Positions 7,201-10,561 of a stretch of DNA of 10,561 bases are shown here, piece after piece; the stretch's first letter is position 1, and each line of letters begins with the position of its first letter. The stretch is taken from positions 1-10,561 of the forward strand of contig CAZJRM010000187.1 in assembly GCA_964547975.1 (NCBI GenBank), read 5' to 3'. Below the pieces are notes generated by a model. That model had not been told where the DNA came from. It saw only the letters and a program-made list of their open reading frames with translations, and searched no databases. The DNA comes from CAYJPV01 sp964547975 (GTDB lineage Bacteria; Acidobacteriota; Vicinamibacteria; Vicinamibacterales; JAKQTR01). Both the position numbers and the translations under genes were made by a program.

Positions 7201-7644
7201 CGCGTGGCCCAGGTGGCGCCGTTCGCGGACTACTCGGAAACGGCCACGGGCACGCCGAACCAGTTCGTCTACCTCGACCTGTCCAACCAGGCGAGCGGGA
7301 TCGGCAGCATCGTCAACGCGCGCGCCGGGTCGAACGAAGTGCCGCCGGAGGGCGGGTACCCGTCGAACATGACCGCACGCAACGCGTTCCGCCGCCCGGG
7401 GCGATGGAACCTCGACGCATCGCTCGTGAAGCGGTTCCGCGTCGGCGACCGGTTCGCGGCCAACCTTCGCGTGGAGATCTACAACGTGCTGAACCACGCG
7501 AACCTGTACGTCGTGGATGACGCGACGGACATCTCGGGATCGACGCAGATCCTGGCGGTGCGCGGCTACACGGGCCCGTCGGGCTTCGGGCGGCCGGGGG
7601 ACGGCCAGCGCCGGGTGCAGGTGGGGCTGAAGATCGAGTTCTAG
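4279..7644 (+). CDS. Oar-like TonB-dependent outer-membrane receptor
   Basis: This 1121-residue protein begins with a classical signal peptide: Arg7, a hydrophobic core at about 10-25, and probable cleavage after Ala29 in the motif PAQA-Q. Residues of about 31-113 form a carboxypeptidase-regulatory-like beta-sandwich (GRVAGLVTDASGGVVPGASV, then a GRYTIVNVPPGEYEL segment). A plug domain of about 130-260 follows, with FVLNGLRAASTNVLLDG, QEFSVITSNFSAQYGR and GGVVNVVTKSGSN. The remainder is a long beta-barrel ending in LKIEF, with the terminal aromatic residue expected for outer-membrane insertion. This architecture is that of the large Oar-type receptors abundant in Acidobacteriota and Bacteroidota. 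They import large or scarce substrates with energy from TonB-ExbBD. No TonB box was identified by eye and the substrate is unknown. The gene has its own SD, a complex upstream region and its own terminator, so it is probably a single-gene unit. Confidence 0.95.
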   Translation: MQTHSLRGSAGLALVLAVCLALAAVPAQAQTETGRVAGLVTDASGGVVPGASVTLTSVGTKAQRTTVSDDAGRYTIVNVPPGEYELAIELSGFTTRRLKVPVAVGAAVDLPVRLELASQVEAVTVVAETPVINTVSSEVSTTVTQAQVRELPSITRNIYDFVGVAGNVSADDPSGANGRGAGGFVLNGLRAASTNVLLDGSANNNEFRAAVGIQVPLDSVQEFSVITSNFSAQYGRATGGVVNVVTKSGSNTLSGTVYGFYRDEKLATNLYDNEARGVEKDAFTRSQSGFSLGGPILRDKLHFFASGEYIRVRSNATDVALVPTPQFIALTSPTTRAFFNDYRALPINGPVLTAGEIAGVRPGGAFSQIPANTPVFGQVIQQFPSDAGAGLPEDHVQAVARADWAISNNASAYVRYALQWQDQLAGTNANSAWEGFNTGTKINNQNILGSYTRVWGNSFTTQSKFVYNRMANDQPLNGDPTPTLYLRASRASIGGIKIALPGYLPYNPGSAIPFGGPQKLAQFYQDATWIKGAHELRMGGSFVRIMDDRTFGAFMNPVQTLGGSMGEALDNLVLGQLQQFQTAIDPQGKYPGDRVTLPVSQPEFTRNNRYNEWALYVNDTWRLGSRVTLNAGLRYELYGVQHNTDQSLDSNFYFGSGSNVYERIRNGAIMLAQDSPKGALWKTDWNNFAPRVGFAWDLFGDGRTSLRGGYGMGYERNFGNVTFNVIQNPPNYAVVSLFAPTDVPYLPIFRTVEGPLGGTGQTTIPATSTRNVDPDIVNSYAHFWSAALSHELFKRTTLSVEYVGSAGQDLYSLSNINRAGAGAYYLGDANPNARLRTTQYTNMNTRANGGRSRYHGLVTSLAFSRLADWGLDVRGTYTYGRAKDNLSSTFSDSNNNFNLGFLDPFDPDLDWGWADFDVRHRATVSGIFELPFFKHSTGLARTLGGGWQTAWIFSAQTGAPFTIFDCSYQVTACARVAQVAPFADYSETATGTPNQFVYLDLSNQASGIGSIVNARAGSNEVPPEGGYPSNMTARNAFRRPGRWNLDASLVKRFRVGDRFAANLRVEIYNVLNHANLYVVDDATDISGSTQILAVRGYTGPSGFGRPGDGQRRVQVGLKIEF

Positions 7645-7679
7645 CGCCGGGACACGCAGGAACGATCAGACAGCCCGTT

Positions 7680-7713
7680 ACGGGGCCGGCCCTCGCCGGC
7701 CCCGTTCTCTTTT
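7680..7713 (+). terminator. Rho-independent terminator of the receptor gene
   Basis: ACGGGGCCGGC (7680-7690) pairs perfectly with GCCGGCCCCGT (7695-7705) around a CCTC loop. An 11-bp GC-rich stem followed by TCTCTTTT makes a textbook intrinsic terminator, 35 bp after the receptor stop. Confidence 0.92.
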
Positions 7714-7740
7714 CAACCGGCGAGAGGGGAGAGACAATGG

Positions 7741-7768
7741 GCCGCGAGCCGCAAGCCGCAAGCCGGAG
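7741..7768 (+). repeat. 7-bp tandem repeat, CCG[CA][AG]AG family
   Basis: The heptads GCCGCGA, GCCGCAA, GCCGCAA and GCCGGAG run head to tail and end next to a possible -10 element of the LysR gene. In the CCG register the units are CCGCGAG, CCGCAAG, CCGCAAG and a shortened CCGGAG. They match the pattern of the array at 9566 read on the opposite strand. Confidence 0.6.
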
Positions 7769-7774
7769 TAGACT
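7769..7774 (+). promoter_or_regulatory. Possible -10 element for a leaderless LysR transcript
   Basis: TAGACT fits the TAnnnT form of a -10 hexamer and ends nine bases before ATG 7784. No SD lies at a usable distance (the nearest GGAG, 7765-7768, is 15 bases away). This arrangement is typical of leaderless transcripts. There is no recognisable -35, and the repeat array occupies its place. Confidence 0.3.
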
Positions 7775-7783
7775 AGCGGCTTC

Positions 7784-8683
7784 ATGACCGATCTCAACGA
7801 CATGGTCGCGTTTGCCGCAGTCGTCCGGCACGGCAGCTACTCGCAGGCGTCGCGCGCGCTCGGCGTGCCGAAGGCCACGCTGAGTCGTCGCGTGTCGCAG
7901 CTCGAGCGCCGCCTCGGCGCGCGCCTGCTCCACCGGTCGACGCGCAAGGTCGCGCCGACCGAGGCCGGGACGGTCTACTACGAACACTGCGAACGCGTGG
8001 TGCAGGAAGCCCGCGCGGCCGACGAAGCCGTGGTGGCGCTGCACGACGCGCCGCGCGGGGTGTTGCGCATCCGGGCGCCGCACGCCATCACCGAGACGAT
8101 GCTCGCCCCGCTGCTGCCGGAGTTCATCGCGACGCACCCCGAACTGACGGTGTCGCTGACCATCTCGTCCGACGCGAACAACCCCGTCGCGCAGGGCGCG
8201 GACGTCATCGTGACGGGACGCCCCGTGACGGAGGCGTCGTTTCCGACGCGCGTGCTGCTCGACTCGGCGACGCATCTCTACGCCAGCCCCCGCTACCTGT
8301 CGAAACGGCGCACGCCGGCGGACCCCGGCGAGCTGAACGTGCACCGCACGCTCTACCTGGCGACCGGGTCGCTCAAGGCGAAGCCGGCGTGGATCCTCAG
8401 GCGCGGCGAGCGGACGCTGACCGTCCCGATCTCGCCGGTGTTCATCTCGAATGACGCGCGGCCCCTCAGGACGGCGGCGCTGGACGGCCTCGGCATCGTC
8501 CTGGCGTCGGATCTCGCCATGGCGGAGGACGAAGCCGCGGGGCTCGTCGTGCGCGTGCTGCCCGAGTGGTCGGGACGGCCGGCGCACGCCCGGGTACTGT
8601 TGCCCAGCCGTGTCAATGTCCCGCCCAAGACGCGGGCGTTCGTGGACTACCTGGTGCGCCGCACCCGGCCGTCAGGCCGCTGA
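7784..8683 (+). CDS. LysR-family transcriptional regulator
   Basis: The 299-residue length is normal for the family. The N-terminus is a winged helix-turn-helix: DLNDMVAFAAVVRHGSYSQA leads into the helix-turn-helix (about residues 18-38, with SRALGVPKATLSRRVSQLE), followed by the wing segment RLGARLLHRSTRKVAPTEAG. A linker helix spans about 60-88, and the periplasmic-binding-protein-like effector domain runs from about 90 to 293. Such proteins act as cytoplasmic tetramers that switch a promoter when they bind a small molecule. The subfamily resembles the CrgA/DhcR-like LysR proteins, but the effector cannot be named. LysR genes are often divergent from their target; this one is isolated between two terminators, so its target is not evident. 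The ATG is favoured because the family motif starts at residue 3, although no SD is present. Confidence 0.93.
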   Translation: MTDLNDMVAFAAVVRHGSYSQASRALGVPKATLSRRVSQLERRLGARLLHRSTRKVAPTEAGTVYYEHCERVVQEARAADEAVVALHDAPRGVLRIRAPHAITETMLAPLLPEFIATHPELTVSLTISSDANNPVAQGADVIVTGRPVTEASFPTRVLLDSATHLYASPRYLSKRRTPADPGELNVHRTLYLATGSLKAKPAWILRRGERTLTVPISPVFISNDARPLRTAALDGLGIVLASDLAMAEDEAAGLVVRVLPEWSGRPAHARVLLPSRVNVPPKTRAFVDYLVRRTRPSGR

Positions 8684-8718
8684 CCCCGACGCTGAAGCGC
8701 CCGGATTTCGTGTCACGT

Positions 8719-8741
8719 AAAAGGGGGCCTGGCCCCCTTTT
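8719..8741. terminator. Bidirectional rho-independent terminator after the LysR gene
   Basis: AAAAGGGGGCC and GGCCCCCTTTT are perfect inverted arms around a single T, so the folded RNA would have a 9-bp stem with a CCTGG loop. T4 on one side and A4 on the other allow termination in either direction. It ends LysR transcription 36 bp after its stop and insulates larB. Confidence 0.88.
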
Positions 8742-8799
8742 CTCGCGCCGGCAGAACGGAAACGGTACCCGCTTCCCGGTTTCGTGATACTTCTGGGCC

Positions 8800-9564
8800 G
8801 TGGCAACCACCGACCTCCGGACCATTCTCGAACAACTGCAACAGGGGCAACTGACCCTGGACCAGGCGCAACGACAACTGGCCGACCGCGAACGGCACGC
8901 GGCGTTCGAAGACCTCGGCTTCGCGCGGGTGGACCACCACCGGTCGATGCGGAAGGGGTTCCCGGAAGTCATCTTCAGCCAGGGCAAGACGACGGGCCAG
9001 ATCGCCGCCATCGCCGAGCGGATCGTCGCCCGCGGACATACCCTGCTGGCGACGCGGGCGTCCTCCGAGCAGTACGAAGCGGTGCGCGCCGTGGTCCCCG
9101 ACGCGGTCTACCACCAGGCAGCCCGGGTCATCGAGCGCCGGGCGGGCGACATTCCGGCCGGAGCCGGCACCATTCTGGTGGCTTCGGCCGGCACGTCGGA
9201 CCAGCCGGTCGCGGAGGAAGCGGCAATCTCGGCCGAGGTCATGCAGAACTCCGTCGATCGCCTGTACGACGTCGGGGTGGCCGGCCTCCACCGCCTCCTT
9301 GCGGCCAGCGACCGGCTCACCTCGGCCCGCGTGATCATCGTCGCCGCCGGCATGGAAGGGGCCCTGCCCAGCGTCATCGGCGGGCTCGTCTCGGTCCCGG
9401 TGGTCGCCGTTCCGACCAGTATCGGCTACGGCGCCAGCTTCGGCGGGGTGGCCGCCCTGCTCGGGATGCTGAATACCTGTGCCCCCGGGGTTGCAGTAGT
9501 CAACATCGACAACGGGTTCGGCGCTGCCTGTATCGCAAGCGCGATCAACCATTTAGGGACATAG
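8800..9564 (+). CDS. larB: LarB, nickel-pincer cofactor biosynthesis carboxylase/hydrolase
   Basis: LarB carboxylates nicotinic acid adenine dinucleotide at C5 of the pyridinium ring and releases AMP, giving pyridinium-3,5-biscarboxylic acid mononucleotide. This is the first step towards the nickel-pincer nucleotide used by LarA-type racemases. The 254-residue protein has the family length and a C-terminal PurE-like domain. Hallmarks are FSQGKT, ASAGTSDQPVAEEA, RLYDVGVAGLHRL, MEGALPSV (Glu186), TSIGYGASFGG, and LNTCAPGVAVVNIDNGFG with Cys227. Glu186 and Cys227 are 41 residues apart, matching my recollection of Glu180 and the adduct-forming Cys221 of the Lactobacillus plantarum enzyme. The GTG start is favoured because an in-frame TGA lies at 8785-8787. 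No SD is visible. larC, larE and larA are not adjacent, so the rest of the pathway must be elsewhere or absent. Confidence 0.95.
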   Translation: MATTDLRTILEQLQQGQLTLDQAQRQLADRERHAAFEDLGFARVDHHRSMRKGFPEVIFSQGKTTGQIAAIAERIVARGHTLLATRASSEQYEAVRAVVPDAVYHQAARVIERRAGDIPAGAGTILVASAGTSDQPVAEEAAISAEVMQNSVDRLYDVGVAGLHRLLAASDRLTSARVIIVAAGMEGALPSVIGGLVSVPVVAVPTSIGYGASFGGVAALLGMLNTCAPGVAVVNIDNGFGAACIASAINHLGT

Positions 9565-9565
9565 G

Positions 9566-9593
9566 CTTTCGGCTTTCGGCTCTCGGCTCTCGG
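9566..9593 (-). repeat. 7-bp tandem repeat, CCG[CA][AG]AG family (minus strand)
   Basis: CTTTCGG, CTTTCGG, CTCTCGG and CTCTCGG run head to tail, starting one base after the larB stop codon. On the minus strand, in the CCG register and using the next base (C at 9594), the units read CCGAGAG, CCGAGAG, CCGAAAG, CCGAAAG. This is the same pattern as the array at 7741-7768 in reverse orientation. Confidence 0.62.
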
Positions 9594-9606
9594 CGCGTGT
9601 CGGCGG

Positions 9607-9624
9607 GCCCGGCTGAAGCCGGGC
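9607..9624. repeat. REP-like GC hairpin
   Basis: GCCCGGC (9607-9613) pairs perfectly with GCCGGGC (9618-9624) around the tetraloop TGAA. There is no T-tract, so it is not a standard terminator. It has the form of repetitive extragenic palindromes and lies 43 bp after larB, where it could stabilise or end the message. Confidence 0.4.
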
Positions 9625-9699
9625 ACGACGCCGGAATCCTCCGCTGTCACCGGGACGGGGCTTTCTGCATCCATTGACCAGCCCCCGATTCTCCCAGGT

Positions 9700-9727
9700 C
9701 CCCCGGCCGGGGCCGGCCCCCGGCCCC
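9700..9727. repeat. Overlapping GC palindromes upstream of the mutS2 promoter
   Basis: CCCCGGCCGGGG (9701-9712) and GGGGCCGGCCCC (9709-9720) are both perfect 12-bp palindromes sharing four G. The alternative fold GGCCGGGG (9705-9712) with CCCCGGCC (9718-9725) gives a very stable 8-bp stem. With no T-run after it, a terminator role for larB is uncertain. Confidence 0.4.
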
Positions 9728-9747
9728 TCGGCTTCTGCTGCAAACCG

Positions 9748-9776
9748 TTGGACGCCCGGTGGATCCGTGCTAGGAT
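9748..9776 (+). promoter_or_regulatory. Sigma-70-type promoter of mutS2 (extended -10)
   Basis: TTGGAC (9748-9753) is a 4/6 match to the -35 consensus. A 17-bp spacer leads to TAGGAT (9771-9776), a 4/6 match to the -10 consensus. TGC directly before the -10 is the extended -10 motif. Transcription would start near 9783, giving a leader of about 48 bases. Confidence 0.65.
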
Positions 9777-9830
9777 TAGAGGTTCACCCGTAGAGGCATC
9801 CCCACGCCTCCCTTCGGACCCCGGCGAACG

Positions 9831-10561
9831 ATGCAACCAGCCGTCCTGCAGGCCCTCGAGTATCCCAGGATCGTGGACGTCGTGTGCGGTCTTGCCGCCA
9901 CGCCGCTCGGCGCCGAACGTCTGTCCGGGCTGCGTCCTTCCTCGGACCCGCGGCGGGTCGCCCACGGGCTGGCCGCCACCACGGAAGGCGAGCGGTTCAA
10001 CGAACTCGTCGGCGCCTTTCCGCTGAGCGCCGCCCCGGAACTGGCGACCATTCTCCGGGCACTGGCCATCGAGGGCCGTGCGCTCGAACCGCTCCGGATG
10101 CTCGCGCTCTGCGATTACCTGGAGTCGGTCGAAGCCACCCGCGTGGCCATCCGCCGCGCCGAGGGCACCTTCCCCATCCTCAAGACCATCGTCGAAGGCG
10201 GCGTGTCGTTCAAGGGCGAAATCGCCGACGCGCGGCGCAAGATCGACCCGTCGGGCGAGGTCCGGGACGATGCCAGCCCGGAACTGCGCGTGCTCCGCGA
10301 CCGTCTGCGGCGCCAGAAGACGCGACTGCGAGGCACGCTCGAGTCGTTTCTCCGCAACCGCGACACCGCCAAGTACCTCCAGGACCAGATCGTCACGGAT
10401 CGGAACGGCCGTTTCGTCTTGGTGGTCCGCGCGGAACACCGCGCGTCGATTCCTGGCATCGTGCACGGGTCGTCGTCGAGCGGGGCCAGCCTGTATCTCG
10501 AGCCGCTGAGCACGGTCGAGATCAACAACGACGTCGTGGCCCTCGAGCAGCAGGAAGCCGA
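9831..10561 (+). CDS. mutS2: MutS2 family ATPase/nuclease, N-terminal part (3' end outside window)
   Basis: The frame runs from ATG 9831 to the window edge without a stop, giving 243 residues of a protein usually near 780. The start LEYPRIVDVVCGLAATPLGAERL matches the MutS2 N-terminus (a Leu-Glu-Tyr helix, then the TPLG motif). Residues 183-225 carry the family-specific core: LQDQIVTDRNGRFVLVVRAE, then HGSSSSGASLYLEP and EINNDV. MutS2 lacks the mismatch-recognition domains of MutS, and this protein likewise opens directly in the core/lever region. The Walker ATPase and C-terminal Smr nuclease domains would lie beyond the window. MutS2 acts on branched DNA to suppress recombination, and in some bacteria rescues collided ribosomes. 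No strong SD precedes the ATG. A good promoter at 9748-9776 separates it from larB. Confidence 0.94.
   Translation, partial: MQPAVLQALEYPRIVDVVCGLAATPLGAERLSGLRPSSDPRRVAHGLAATTEGERFNELVGAFPLSAAPELATILRALAIEGRALEPLRMLALCDYLESVEATRVAIRRAEGTFPILKTIVEGGVSFKGEIADARRKIDPSGEVRDDASPELRVLRDRLRRQKTRLRGTLESFLRNRDTAKYLQDQIVTDRNGRFVLVVRAEHRASIPGIVHGSSSSGASLYLEPLSTVEINNDVVALEQQEA

Noticed and set aside
7313..8587. A 424-codon minus-strand frame spanning the receptor end, terminator and LysR gene
   Set aside because: It crosses a strong terminator and two well-supported + strand genes. The composition is that of an antisense shadow.
7784..8683. The LysR protein as the regulator binding the GAACG/CGTTC palindromes before the receptor
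   Set aside because: LysR sites are usually T-N11-A boxes, the gene is separated from that region by the whole receptor gene and a terminator, and no such palindrome lies near its own promoter.
9700..9727. An intrinsic terminator for larB
   Set aside because: The stem is very stable but is followed by CTCGGC rather than a T-run, so it is reported only as a palindrome.
9426..10466. A 346-codon minus-strand frame opposite the larB end and mutS2
   Set aside because: The + strand encodes unmistakable LarB and MutS2 sequence here, and the minus frame shows no domain.

Overview
This is a GC-rich chromosomal window in which every credible gene is on the + strand. The large Oar-like TonB-dependent receptor (carboxypeptidase-regulatory-like N-terminal domain, 'GGVVNVVTKSGSN'-type plug) and the GC-rich codon use suggest an acidobacterium, plausibly of the Vicinamibacteria type. 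That assignment is an inference from gene style; no marker gene is present.

Layout. (1) 1-3851 is a probable envelope-transport operon: the C-terminal end of a DUF1329 protein, a secreted YCF48/BNR-repeat beta-propeller, and an RND/MMPL-family exporter. (2) 3852-4278 is a 427-bp non-coding region packed with inverted repeats, including three near-identical 14-bp palindromes that look like repressor operators. (3) 4279-7644 encodes a 1121-residue TonB-dependent receptor with a clear signal peptide and a strong Shine-Dalgarno sequence. A textbook rho-independent terminator at 7680-7713 ends it. (4) 7784-8683 encodes a solitary LysR-family regulator, followed by a bidirectional terminator at 8719-8741. 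(5) 8800-9564 encodes LarB, a nickel-pincer cofactor biosynthesis enzyme, without its usual partners nearby. (6) From 9831 to the window end lies the N-terminal third of MutS2, with its own extended -10 promoter.

How the genes may work together. DUF1329, YCF48 and MMPL proteins recur together in Gram-negative bacteria and are thought to move hydrophobic or envelope compounds, but the substrate is unknown. The receptor downstream could belong to the same physiological theme, but the operator-rich gap implies separate control. LysR, LarB and MutS2 are separate units divided by terminators or promoters.

Most notable beyond the genes: (a) the phased operator-like palindrome array before the receptor; (b) degenerate 7-bp tandem repeats in four intergenic gaps, two of which share the consensus CCG[CA][AG]AG on opposite strands; (c) a G-quadruplex motif overlapping a hairpin between the DUF1329 and YCF48 genes. 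No tRNA, rRNA, CRISPR array, insertion sequence or phage gene was seen.
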